Below are positions 26,171 to 34,125 of a DNA stretch of 64,000 nt, in pieces; the stretch's first letter is position 1; every line of letters begins with the position of its first letter. Location of the stretch: the NCBI GenBank assembly GCA_900770395.1, contig CAAGKM010000037.1, positions 1-64,000 on the forward strand. Direction: 5' to 3'. A model generated the notes under the pieces. The model had not been told where the DNA came from and did not search any database. It worked only from the letters and a program-made list of their open reading frames with translations. The translations under genes were made by a program, and so were the position numbers. Source of the DNA: an uncultured Prevotella sp. (GTDB taxonomy: Bacteria > Bacteroidota > Bacteroidia > Bacteroidales > Bacteroidaceae).

Positions 26171-27601
26171 ATGGATTTTGAAAATGAAAAGCCTTTAGAG
26201 AACAGGTCTGAGGAGCAGAATGCTGGTGGCCGTGAGGGTTATCAGGAAAATGGTTATCCACGTGTAGGACGTACACCTCGTCCACGTATTCAGGGACAGC
26301 GTGCATATACTCCAGGACGCAGTAACTACAATCGTACAGAGAACAACAATGAGGGTGGCTTCCGTCCCGAGGGATTCGGCTCAGGACTTGGCAACGGCTC
26401 AGCTCCGCAGCGCCAGTATCGCCCGCGTTTCAACAATAACAATGAGGAGGGCGGCTATCAGCCACGCCAGCAACAGGCAGGCGGCTATCGTCCACGTTAT
26501 AACAATAATAACGGTGAGAACGGCGGCTACCGTCCACGCTATAACAATAATAATGGTAATAGTGAAGGCGGTTATCGTCCACGTCAGCAGCAGACTGGCA
26601 GCTACCGTCCGCGCTATAACAACAATGAGGCAGGCGGCTATCAGCCACGCCAGCAGGGCGGTTATGGCAACAACCGTCAGCAGGGTGGCTACAACAATAA
26701 CCGTGGCAGCTATGGCAACAACCGCCAGCAGGGTGGTTACAACAATAACCGTGGCGGCTACGGCAACAACCGTCAGCAGGGTGGCTATAATAACCGCCGC
26801 CAGCATACAGCTGATTACGATCCACATGCAAAGTACTCGATGAAGAAGCGCATTGAGTATAAGGAGGAGCACTACGATCCAAACGAGCCTATCCGTCTGA
26901 ACAAGTTTCTCGCAAATGCCGGTGTATGCAGCCGTCGTGAGGCTGATGACTTCATACAGGCAGGTGTTGTGACTGTGAACGGTGAGGTGATGACCGAGCT
27001 CGGTACAAAGGTACTGCGCACCGATGAGGTGAGGTTCCACGACCAGCCTGTCACAATAGAGAAGAAAGTATATGTGCTTCTCAACAAGCCAAAGGACTAT
27101 GTGACCACCAGCGATGACCCGCAGCAGCGCAAGACTGTGCTCGACCTCGTGAAGGACGCCTGTACAGAGCGTATCTATCCTGTTGGACGTCTTGACAGAA
27201 ACACCACAGGCGTGCTTCTGCTCACCAACGACGGTGACCTGGCAAGCAAGCTGACTCACCCGAAGTTCCTGAAGAAGAAGATTTACCACGTGTATCTCGA
27301 CCACAACGTGACCGCTCACGACATGCAGCAGATTGCCGAGGGCATCACTCTTGAGGATGGCGACATCAAGGCAGACGACATACAGTATGCTGACCCTGTG
27401 GACAAGAAGCAGGTGGGCATTGAGATTCACTCAGGCAAGAACCGCATCGTGCGCCGCATATTCGAGCACTTTGGATATAAGGTTACAAAGCTTGATCGTG
27501 TGCTTTTTGCCGGACTTACCAAGAAGAACCTGCGCCGCGGCGACTGGCGTTACCTCACTGAGGAAGAGGTTGACCGTCTGCGCATGGGAGCGTATGAATA
27601 A
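26171..27601 (+). CDS. RsuA/RluB-family rRNA pseudouridine synthase with long low-complexity N-terminus
   Basis: A 476-residue protein. Residues 1 to about 220 are low complexity, made of short Arg/Gly/Asn/Gln/Tyr repeats (GGYRPRYNNNN, GGYGNNRQQGGYNNN). An S4 RNA-binding domain is at about 237-285 (IRLNKFLANAGVCSRREADD). The pseudouridine synthase domain follows, with the catalytic Asp in GRLDRNTTGVLLLTNDG and the motif GKNRIVRRIFEHFGYKV. It converts a specific uridine in rRNA to pseudouridine; which one is not readable. The disordered N-terminus resembles RGG-type RNA-binding or condensate-forming tails. An 8-bp stem (27609-27633) follows the stop. Confidence 0.93.
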   Translation: MDFENEKPLENRSEEQNAGGREGYQENGYPRVGRTPRPRIQGQRAYTPGRSNYNRTENNNEGGFRPEGFGSGLGNGSAPQRQYRPRFNNNNEEGGYQPRQQQAGGYRPRYNNNNGENGGYRPRYNNNNGNSEGGYRPRQQQTGSYRPRYNNNEAGGYQPRQQGGYGNNRQQGGYNNNRGSYGNNRQQGGYNNNRGGYGNNRQQGGYNNRRQHTADYDPHAKYSMKKRIEYKEEHYDPNEPIRLNKFLANAGVCSRREADDFIQAGVVTVNGEVMTELGTKVLRTDEVRFHDQPVTIEKKVYVLLNKPKDYVTTSDDPQQRKTVLDLVKDACTERIYPVGRLDRNTTGVLLLTNDGDLASKLTHPKFLKKKIYHVYLDHNVTAHDMQQIAEGITLEDGDIKADDIQYADPVDKKQVGIEIHSGKNRIVRRIFEHFGYKVTKLDRVLFAGLTKKNLRRGDWRYLTEEEVDRLRMGAYE

Positions 27602-27608
27602 ATGAAGA

Positions 27609-27640
27609 GTGAAGAATTTTCGTATTTCTTCACTTCTTTA
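27609..27640 (+). terminator. Weak hairpin after the pseudouridine synthase gene
   Basis: GTGAAGAA at 27609-27616 pairs with TTCTTCAC at 27626-27633, followed by TTCTTTAACTT. The stem is short and AT-rich, so it may be partial or fortuitous. Confidence 0.4.
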
Positions 27641-27665
27641 ACTTCTAAAAACTATAAGATTAAAC

Positions 27666-29060
27666 ATGAAAAGAACAAAAGTTGTAGATGCTCTTTGCTG
27701 TGAGGACTACGGCAAAGATATATGTGTGAAAGGCTGGGTGCGTACCCACCGCAGCAGTAAGGCTGTTGACTTTATTGCCGTGAACGACGGAAGTACAATA
27801 AAGAATATACAGCTGGTGGTTGAGCCTGCGAAGTTCGATGCTGAGCTGTTGAAGCAGATTACAACAGGCTCGTGCATCTGTGCCACAGGTAAGCTGGTGG
27901 AGAGCCAGGGTGCGGGACAGACATCAGAGATACAGTGCGAGACTCTTGAGCTTTATGGAGGTTGCGGAGCCGATTATCCTATGCAGAAGAAAGGACAGTC
28001 GTTTGAGTATATGCGTCAGCATGCCCACATGCGTCTCCGCACCAACACCTTTGGTGCCGTGATGCGTATCCGCCACAACATGGCAATCGCCATCCACGAT
28101 TATTTCCATAAGCATGGATTCTTCTATTTCCATACTCCTATCATCACCGCAAGCGACTGTGAGGGTGCAGGCCAGATGTTCCAGGTTACAACCAAGAACC
28201 TCTACGACCTGAAGAAGGACGAGGACGGTAAGATTGTGTATGATGATGATTTCTTCGGAAAGCAGACCAGCCTCACCGTGTCGGGACAGCTCGAGGGTGA
28301 GCTTGGTGCCACTGCTCTCGGAGCCATCTATACCTTCGGACCTACATTCCGTGCTGAGAACAGTAACACTCCACGCCACCTCGCAGAGTTCTGGATGATT
28401 GAGCCAGAGGTAGCTTTCCTCGACCTCAACGACCTGATGGACCTTGAGGAGGATTTTATCAAGTATTGCGTGCAGTGGGCGCTCGATAACTGCAAGGACG
28501 ACCTTGAGTTCCTCAACAAGATGATTGACAAGACTCTCATCGAGCGTCTGCAGGGTGTGGTTGCAGGCTCATTCGAGCGTCTGCCTTACACCAAGGGTAT
28601 CGAGATTCTCGAGGAGGCTGTCAGGAACGGCAAGAAGTTCGAATTCCCTGTGTCATGGGGCATGGACCTTGCCAGTGAGCATGAGCGCTATCTCGTTGAG
28701 GAATATTTCAAGAAGCCTGTCATCATGACCGACTATCCAAAAGAGATAAAGGCATTCTATATGAAGATTAACGAGGACGGCAAGACCGTTCAGGGCACCG
28801 ATGTGCTGTTCCCACAGATAGGCGAGATTATCGGCGGCTCGGTGCGTGAGGAGAACTACGACAAGCTGATGGCTGAAATCAATGAGCGCAACATTCCTAT
28901 GAAGGACATGTGGTGGTATCTTGACACCCGTCGTTATGGCTCTTGTCCTCACGGTGGCTTCGGTCTCGGTTTTGAGCGTCTCATCCTGTTCGTTACGGGT
29001 ATGCAGAACATCCGCGACGTGATACCTTTCCCACGTACACCGAAGACAGCAGAGTTCTAA
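27666..29060 (+). CDS. asnS: Asparaginyl-tRNA synthetase
   Basis: A 464-residue class IIb synthetase that charges tRNA-Asn. The N-terminal OB-fold anticodon-binding domain is at about 1-110 (VCVKGWVRTHRSSKAV-type start). Motif 2 is in TFRAENSNTPRHLAEFWMIEPE and motif 3 in GFGLGFERLILFVTG. The C-terminus DVIPFPRTPKTAEF matches the usual end. Length and domain order match the E. coli enzyme closely. A strong hairpin follows the gene. Confidence 0.98.
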   Translation: MKRTKVVDALCCEDYGKDICVKGWVRTHRSSKAVDFIAVNDGSTIKNIQLVVEPAKFDAELLKQITTGSCICATGKLVESQGAGQTSEIQCETLELYGGCGADYPMQKKGQSFEYMRQHAHMRLRTNTFGAVMRIRHNMAIAIHDYFHKHGFFYFHTPIITASDCEGAGQMFQVTTKNLYDLKKDEDGKIVYDDDFFGKQTSLTVSGQLEGELGATALGAIYTFGPTFRAENSNTPRHLAEFWMIEPEVAFLDLNDLMDLEEDFIKYCVQWALDNCKDDLEFLNKMIDKTLIERLQGVVAGSFERLPYTKGIEILEEAVRNGKKFEFPVSWGMDLASEHERYLVEEYFKKPVIMTDYPKEIKAFYMKINEDGKTVQGTDVLFPQIGEIIGGSVREENYDKLMAEINERNIPMKDMWWYLDTRRYGSCPHGGFGLGFERLILFVTGMQNIRDVIPFPRTPKTAEF

Positions 29061-29080
29061 TATATTATTGGAACTATAGG

Positions 29081-29146
29081 TCATGGGGTATTAGCTATAA
29101 GTTTATTGTATAAGTCTTATGGCTAATATCCCATGATTCTTTTATT
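29081..29146 (+). terminator. Hairpin terminator after asnS
   Basis: TCATGGGGTATTAGC at 29081-29095 pairs with 29122-29136 with one G-T pair, and the stem continues inward through TATAAG/CTTATG. It is followed by TTCTTTTATT. It sits 20 bp after the asnS stop. Confidence 0.7.
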
Positions 29147-29214
29147 AAAAATCTCCAGGGAACAACCTCTTTTAACAAAAAGTAACCGTGGAAAGGAAAA
29201 TTTATTTGTTTTTA

Positions 29215-29246
29215 TTTGGCGGTTACAATAAAAATCAGTACTTTTG
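29215..29246 (+). promoter_or_regulatory. Predicted gdhA promoter
   Basis: TTTG at 29215-29218, a 20-bp spacer, then TACTTTTG at 29239-29246. The start codon is at 29308, leaving a leader of about 55 nt. Confidence 0.7.
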
Positions 29247-29307
29247 CCGCATAAATCTTACATAAAGATAAAACCTAAATTTTAGAACCTAATAAAAATA
29301 TATTACT

Positions 29308-30645
29308 ATGGATGTACAAAAAATAATGCAGCAGTTGGAGCAGAAGCATCCGGGCGAGTTGGAATACTTGCAGGCTGTGCGTGAGGTGCTCAATTCAGTT
29401 AAGGATGTGTATAACCAGCATCCTGAGTTTGAGCGTGCAAAGATTATTGAGCGTATTGTGGAGCCTGAGCGTGTAATAACCTTCCGTGTGCCTTGGGTCG
29501 ACGACAAGGGCGAGGTGCATGTGAACATCGGTTACCGTGTGCAGTTCAACAGTGCCATCGGTCCGTATAAGGGAGGCTTGCGTTTCCACCCCTCTGTAAA
29601 TCTTTCAATATTGAAGTTCCTCGGTTTTGAGCAGACATTCAAGAACTCGCTCACCACACTGCCTATGGGCGGCGGCAAGGGCGGCAGTGACTTCTCTATC
29701 CGTGGGCGCTCAGACAATGAGGTGATGCGTTTCTGCCAGTCGTTCATGACCGAGCTTGTTAAGGTGATTGGTCCTGATGAGGACGTGCCTGCTGGTGACA
29801 TCGGTGTCGGAGCACGCGAGATTGGTTATCTGTTTGGCATGTACAAGAAACTCACTCATAAGTGGAACGGCGTGCTCACAGGCAAGGGACTCGAGTGGGG
29901 CGGCAGCCGCATCCGTCCTGAGGCAACAGGTTTCGGAGCATTGTACTTTGTGAACGAGATGCTTCAGACTCATGGTATCGACATCAAGGGCAAGACCGTG
30001 GCTATAAGCGGATTTGGTAACGTTGCATGGGGTGCTGCCAAGAAGGCTACCGAGCTTGGTGCAAAGGTCATCACAATCTCAGGTCCAGACGGATATATCT
30101 ATGACCCGACAGGTATCAGCGGTGAAAAGATTGACTATATGCTTGAGTTGCGTGCCAGCGGTAACGATGTGTGCGCTCCATACGCCGAGGAATTCCCTGA
30201 GGCTACATTCTATCCAGGCAAGAAACCGTGGGAGGTGAAGTGTGACATCGCTCTGCCTTGCGCCACCCAGAATGAAGTGAGCGGCGAGGATGCCGACATG
30301 TTGCTGGCAAACAAGCCGCTGTGTGTTGCCGAGGTTAGTAATATGGGTTGCACTGCTGAGGCTGTCGACAAGTTCGTGGAAGCTGAGATGCTGTTTGCGC
30401 CAGGCAAGGCTGTGAATGCAGGTGGTGTGGCAACATCAGGTCTCGAGATGACACAGAACGCTATGCGCCTGAACTGGAGCGAGGCAGAGGTTGACGAGAA
30501 ACTGCACCACATTATGCACTCAATACATGAGCAGTGCGTGAAGTACGGCAAGCAGCCTAACGGATATATCGACTACGTGAAGGGTGCCAACATCGCAGGC
30601 TTCATGAAGGTTGCCAACGCAATGATGGCACAGGGAGTGGTGTAA
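29308..30645 (+). CDS. gdhA: NADP-type glutamate dehydrogenase
   Basis: A 445-residue enzyme catalysing reductive amination of 2-oxoglutarate, the main ammonia-assimilation route in gut Bacteroidales. The substrate-binding motif GPYKGGLRFHPSVN and the LPMGGGKGGSDF loop hold the catalytic lysines. The Rossmann coenzyme domain starts at about 232 (VAISGFGNVAWGAAKK). Length fits the hexameric small-subunit family. It stands alone with its own promoter; rlpA follows 18 bp later and may be partly read through from it. Confidence 0.98.
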   Translation: MDVQKIMQQLEQKHPGELEYLQAVREVLNSVKDVYNQHPEFERAKIIERIVEPERVITFRVPWVDDKGEVHVNIGYRVQFNSAIGPYKGGLRFHPSVNLSILKFLGFEQTFKNSLTTLPMGGGKGGSDFSIRGRSDNEVMRFCQSFMTELVKVIGPDEDVPAGDIGVGAREIGYLFGMYKKLTHKWNGVLTGKGLEWGGSRIRPEATGFGALYFVNEMLQTHGIDIKGKTVAISGFGNVAWGAAKKATELGAKVITISGPDGYIYDPTGISGEKIDYMLELRASGNDVCAPYAEEFPEATFYPGKKPWEVKCDIALPCATQNEVSGEDADMLLANKPLCVAEVSNMGCTAEAVDKFVEAEMLFAPGKAVNAGGVATSGLEMTQNAMRLNWSEAEVDEKLHHIMHSIHEQCVKYGKQPNGYIDYVKGANIAGFMKVANAMMAQGVV

Positions 30646-30663
30646 TTCAATGTTGAGTAGACA

Positions 30664-31248
30664 ATGAGCCTAATGAGGCTTTATAGTGCTAATAAAAAAA
30701 CAAAGAAAAAGATAAAGAAGGTTAGAACCATAGTAACAGGTGTCTTAACTCTTATAATGTTAATGACAGGTCTTGGCTCTCTGCATGCGCAGCATCAGCA
30801 GAGAGGCAAGGCCTCTTATTATTCACGTCGTGCCAACGGTGCCCGTACAAGCAGCGGAGAGCGGTTGAATAATGACAGTCTGGTTTGTGCTCACCGCACC
30901 TATCCTTTCGGTACGATGCTGAAGGTTACAAACCTCGTCAACGACAAGTGGACGGTGGTGAGAGTCATCGACCGCGGGCCGTTTACACGTGGAAGAGTTA
31001 TCGACCTTTCGTATGCCGCAGCCAAGGAGCTTGGAATGCTTGCCCAGGGAGTGGCATCTGTGCTGGTGGAACCTGCCGATGAGGTGGTTATCCCGTTTCG
31101 CTTTGAGAAAAAGAGCCTGATGCCTGAGGTTGACTTTGAGCTGAACGAGGGCGGTAGTGACAGCATTCCCATCTGGCACGACTATAACAAGTTGAAGGCA
31201 ACGATGAAGCCTACAATAAAGCATAAGAAAATGACTCCGAAACGATAG
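30664..31248 (+). CDS. RlpA-like septal/cell-wall lytic transglycosylase-type protein
   Basis: A 194-residue protein with a basic N-terminus and a signal-type hydrophobic segment (IVTGVLTLIMLMTGLGSLHAQ). A double-psi beta-barrel RlpA domain covers about 52-140 (GKASYYSRRANGARTSSGERL, VRVIDRGPFTRGRVIDLSYAAA). RlpA in Pseudomonas is a lytic transglycosylase acting on peptidoglycan lacking stem peptides at the septum. No SPOR domain is present. Catalytic activity is not proven in Bacteroidetes members. The N-terminal methionine is uncertain (several in-frame). Confidence 0.85.
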   Translation: MSLMRLYSANKKTKKKIKKVRTIVTGVLTLIMLMTGLGSLHAQHQQRGKASYYSRRANGARTSSGERLNNDSLVCAHRTYPFGTMLKVTNLVNDKWTVVRVIDRGPFTRGRVIDLSYAAAKELGMLAQGVASVLVEPADEVVIPFRFEKKSLMPEVDFELNEGGSDSIPIWHDYNKLKATMKPTIKHKKMTPKR

Positions 31249-31262
31249 GTTGCGGAGTCATT
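31230..31262. terminator. Hairpin between convergent rlpA and lipoprotein genes
   Basis: AATGACTCCG at 31230-31239 pairs perfectly with CGGAGTCATT at 31253-31262. The rlpA stop codon lies in the loop. The + strand continues into a T-rich stretch from about 31277. It is a likely terminator for rlpA and perhaps for both strands. Confidence 0.65.
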
Positions 31263-31286
31263 GTTGTTTATCAAGAAATTTTTTAT

Positions 31287-32147
31287 TTATCTGTATTTTG
31301 TCTGTGTGGTATTTATCTGCAGTGTGCGTTCGGCAAGAGACTCTCCTTTCTTTTTAGCCGACAGCCTCAGCATGATTGTTCCGCTCTTTATTCTGTTGTC
31401 GCCTGCCACCGATGCTGTGTATCTCACACCGTTGCCTGCTCCGATGCTCTCAACGGTTATTCCCTGCGAGATGTATATATGACCGTTGCCGCTCATCTCC
31501 ACCACCTCGGGAGTGATGTTGTAGATGGTGTTGCGTCCTCTGTTCATAATCTCAAACGACACGCGGCACACCTCATTTCTGCCAAGCTTCCCGTCGCCGT
31601 TCTGGTCGGTGACGCTGACGTTGCGTATCTCAACGCAGTTGCGGCTGTTGTCCTGATGGTGTGAGAGATTGTCGATGCTCACCTCATGGCCTTTATTGTC
31701 AGGTATGCGCATGGTGTTTTCGCCTGCTGGTGTCTCATCCTCAAACACTATGCGGTCATCGCCGCTGTTCGACGGGTCTATATACACATTGTTGTCCGAT
31801 GAGCCAACATACACATCATTGCTTGAAGGGTTTGAATATACGTTGTCCCTGCTGCGCTCAGCGTCACGACGGTCAAGTGTACGGCGCTTGTGGGCTTCAT
31901 ATTCCCTCTGGTCGGCCTTGTCGGCTGCCGAGCCTATGGCAGCTCCGGCAATAGCTCCGCCTGCCATTCCGACTATTGTGCCGATGTCACTGCCGCGGTA
32001 GCCTCCGCTGATTCCACCTATTGCCGATCCGAGTATAGAACCGAAAAACGCTCCTGTTGCCGCACCGTTGCTTGTGTGGTATTGAGATGATGCGCAACTG
32101 CTTATAAGCATAGCTGCTGCAATTATTGCTGTAATATTCTTCTTCAT
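31287..32147 (-). CDS. Glycine-zipper lipoprotein of unknown function
   Basis: A 286-residue lipoprotein (lipobox LISSC, Cys18). A glycine-zipper segment is at about 28-75 (GAATGAFFGSILGSAIGG, GGAIAGAAIGSAADKAD), as in YMGG/Rcc01698-type membrane-inserting proteins. A charged Arg/Asp-rich linker follows (about 80-100), then an Asn/Ser-rich stretch. The C-terminal half is beta-rich (NRGRNTIYNITPEVVEMSGN), resembling a domain seen in Bacteroidetes envelope proteins. It probably associates with the outer membrane. Function unknown. Confidence 0.8.
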   Translation of the reverse strand: MKKNITAIIAAAMLISSCASSQYHTSNGAATGAFFGSILGSAIGGISGGYRGSDIGTIVGMAGGAIAGAAIGSAADKADQREYEAHKRRTLDRRDAERSRDNVYSNPSSNDVYVGSSDNNVYIDPSNSGDDRIVFEDETPAGENTMRIPDNKGHEVSIDNLSHHQDNSRNCVEIRNVSVTDQNGDGKLGRNEVCRVSFEIMNRGRNTIYNITPEVVEMSGNGHIYISQGITVESIGAGNGVRYTASVAGDNRIKSGTIMLRLSAKKKGESLAERTLQINTTQTKYR

Positions 32148-32184
32148 AGCCGTATGTTTTTGTTTGACTTCGTTGATTTTGCTG

Positions 32185-32215
32185 CAAAATTAGTAATAAT
32201 TTTTTAATCCACAAA
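32185..32215 (-). promoter_or_regulatory. Predicted promoter of the glycine-zipper lipoprotein
   Basis: The minus strand has TTTG at 32215-32212, a 19-bp spacer, then TAATTTTG at 32192-32185, an exact consensus match 38 bp upstream of the start codon. Confidence 0.78.
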
Positions 32216-32265
32216 GGGGAAACCCTACTTTTTATGTAGGGGAAACCATAAATAGTGTTTAGTGT

Positions 32266-33780
32266 TCAGTGTTTAGTTTTGTTTCTTGCTATGATTGCAA
32301 TAAACCACAATGCCGCTATGATGGCAATATAGAGGATGATTGCCTGTATGGCGGAGATATGGATGGAAATTGACGAATATGGCAGTGAGGCAATGAATGC
32401 TATAGATGTGTTGAGGGCTATGGAGATAATGTTGAGTATGTAGGTGACCGGAGTCATCAGTATGGCGGGAGCACCTGCTGCCATGACAATCATTGACATG
32501 GCAAATGTCCATAGCAGAATGGTGATGAGTGGTATCGCCACGAGGTTTGCCGCTATAATATATATAGGTACGCGCGAGAAGTTGAGCGCCACCAATGGCA
32601 GAGTGCCGAGATTGGCTATGCACGATACTGCTGTCATGCTGGCAAGACGGGTAATCCATGGGTGTGCAATTCGCCACTGATGTGGCAGAAAATTCAAAAT
32701 AGGATTTGTGAACACCACAATGAATGCCACAGCCGTGAACGACAGCTGAAAACCGATGTCATATATGTCCGACGGTGAGAACAGCAATATTATAATTGCC
32801 GCAAAGGCGAGAGTGTTGAGCGATGCGCCCTGCCGTCCGGTGAGTGTTGCCAACGACATGAGTGTGAGCATTATGGCTGCCCTTACAGCCGAGGGCGGCA
32901 GTGCGGCAAAGATCACGTATGTCCATATGGTGGCAATCATAAGCATAGTGAAAGGAGTGCGCCTGCGCCATGGACATAATGCTCCGAGCAGTGCCCAGAT
33001 GATGCTGAGGTGCAGTCCCGAGAGAGCCAGCACATGAGCGGCTCCAGCCTGGGAGTAGGCATTGCGCAGGGTGGGAGATATACTGCTCTTTTGTCCTAAT
33101 GCTACTCCGGCGATGAGTGCCTCACTGTCAACCGTCATTCCCCATTTGCCAATTTCTCTTATAAGCCTTAGGCGCAGCAGTCTTAGCTTTGCGGTTATGG
33201 CAGTGGTTATTGGCAGTTCCTCAGTGTTGTAGCCTTTTACCTCATATCTCCCCGGCGCGATGAAAGTCGTTGCCGATGTGCCGTGGCGCAACAGGTATTT
33301 CCCGTAGTCGAAGGTATCGCCGTGCCGCTTCTGTGGCATGGTCATTAGTGATGTAGCATGCAGCAGTTGGGGGGGCATTGGCTGTATTCTTTCCTTTTTT
33401 GTGAAATATGCTTTCACCGTTTTGCCTTTCATCCCGCCCGATGTAATCATAATGTCGGCGCTCCATGTCCTCGCATGCTCCTTTGCCTCCGATATCACCA
33501 CCGCATCGTAGGTTATCTCTCCTTTCGGCAGCTCCACCGCTACATTTCTTTCCTGATGCATCGAAAGAAAAGCTCCCAGCGACATGAAACCGAGAATAAT
33601 CATTGCCGACTGCCATTTCCCATACTTGCCAGTGAGGACAGCCGCCGTGATTGCCGCTATTGCCAGCGTGAGCCATGCCGCCATGTTGCCCCATTGCGCG
33701 CATACGGTTATCCCGATAATCATGCTCACCGCCACTGGCAGGGCGGGGTAACGCTGGAATATGGTTTGCATTATGGTCAT
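32266..33780 (-). CDS. ComEC/Rec2-family membrane protein, short form
   Basis: A 504-residue polytopic membrane protein. An N-terminal DUF4131-like region with several helices comes first (about 1-160). The competence core follows with ALSGLHLSIIWALLGAL (about 253-269), the family signature, and multiple C-terminal helices. In transforming bacteria ComEC carries single-stranded DNA across the inner membrane. The metallo-beta-lactamase domain found at the C-terminus of B. subtilis ComEC is absent; many Bacteroidetes ComEC proteins are also short. Whether this strain is competent is unknown. A perfect consensus promoter lies just upstream. Confidence 0.88.
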   Translation of the reverse strand: MTIMQTIFQRYPALPVAVSMIIGITVCAQWGNMAAWLTLAIAAITAAVLTGKYGKWQSAMIILGFMSLGAFLSMHQERNVAVELPKGEITYDAVVISEAKEHARTWSADIMITSGGMKGKTVKAYFTKKERIQPMPPQLLHATSLMTMPQKRHGDTFDYGKYLLRHGTSATTFIAPGRYEVKGYNTEELPITTAITAKLRLLRLRLIREIGKWGMTVDSEALIAGVALGQKSSISPTLRNAYSQAGAAHVLALSGLHLSIIWALLGALCPWRRRTPFTMLMIATIWTYVIFAALPPSAVRAAIMLTLMSLATLTGRQGASLNTLAFAAIIILLFSPSDIYDIGFQLSFTAVAFIVVFTNPILNFLPHQWRIAHPWITRLASMTAVSCIANLGTLPLVALNFSRVPIYIIAANLVAIPLITILLWTFAMSMIVMAAGAPAILMTPVTYILNIISIALNTSIAFIASLPYSSISIHISAIQAIILYIAIIAALWFIAIIARNKTKH

Positions 33781-33802
33781 GCTGTTTTTTCTTTAGGTTA
33801 AA

Positions 33803-33833
33803 CAAAGGTACGAATAAATGGCTAACTGACAAA
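33803..33833 (-). promoter_or_regulatory. Predicted comEC promoter
   Basis: The minus strand has TTTG at 33833-33830, a 19-bp spacer, then TACCTTTG at 33810-33803. Transcription would start near 33796, about 15 nt before the ATG. Confidence 0.78.
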
Positions 33834-33862
33834 ATATAAACGGCAAATTTATGTTTTTTTTT

Positions 33863-33950
33863 CGTCCAGCGGTCGCTGGACGGTCGTAGAACCTATGTTA
33901 CTTGACCGTTTTACTTAACTTACTTTACCGTCCAGCGGCCGCTGGACGGT
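33863..33950. repeat. Pair of related perfect palindromes between comEC and uxuA
   Basis: Palindrome 1 (33863-33882) is CGTCCAGCG-GT-CGCTGGACG. Palindrome 2 (33927-33950) is 24 bp, perfect, with the same arms and core GGCC (ACCGTCCAGCGG and its complement). With one mismatch it extends outward through TTACTT/AAGTAA. The two centres are 66 bp apart. They lie between divergent promoters with no T-runs, so an operator or mobile palindromic repeat fits better than a terminator. Confidence 0.85.
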
Positions 33951-34068
33951 GAAGTAATCATCATTTGGCAGTCTGTTTAATAATATTTTCCGTTGCATTT
34001 ACCTGTATTCCTTATGTTAAATAATATGATAAAGTGCGCAGAAATGCGGCGTTTTGGAAAAAATAGTG

Positions 34069-34076
34069 TAACTTTG
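34069..34076 (+). promoter_or_regulatory. Predicted uxuA promoter, -7 element
   Basis: TAACTTTG, 50 bp upstream of the uxuA start. The only nearby TTTG (34053-34056) is 12 bp away, too close for a normal -33. A poor -33 would fit an activator-dependent promoter. Confidence 0.5.
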
Positions 34077-34125
34077 CGGTTGAAAATGATATAAAACGAC
34101 TAAAGAAACATAATCTTATTAAAAA

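Larger units (their letters stand above)
33781..34125. other. 345-bp divergent intergenic region between comEC and uxuA
   Basis: It holds the comEC promoter at the left, two CGTCCAGCG-type palindromes in the middle (33863-33950) and the uxuA -7 element at 34069-34076. I see no gene here. Confidence 0.75.

Noticed and set aside
32266..33780. ComEC truncated by a frameshift
   Set aside because: The short form without a metallo-beta-lactamase domain is common in Bacteroidetes, and there is no remnant of the domain downstream before 32266.
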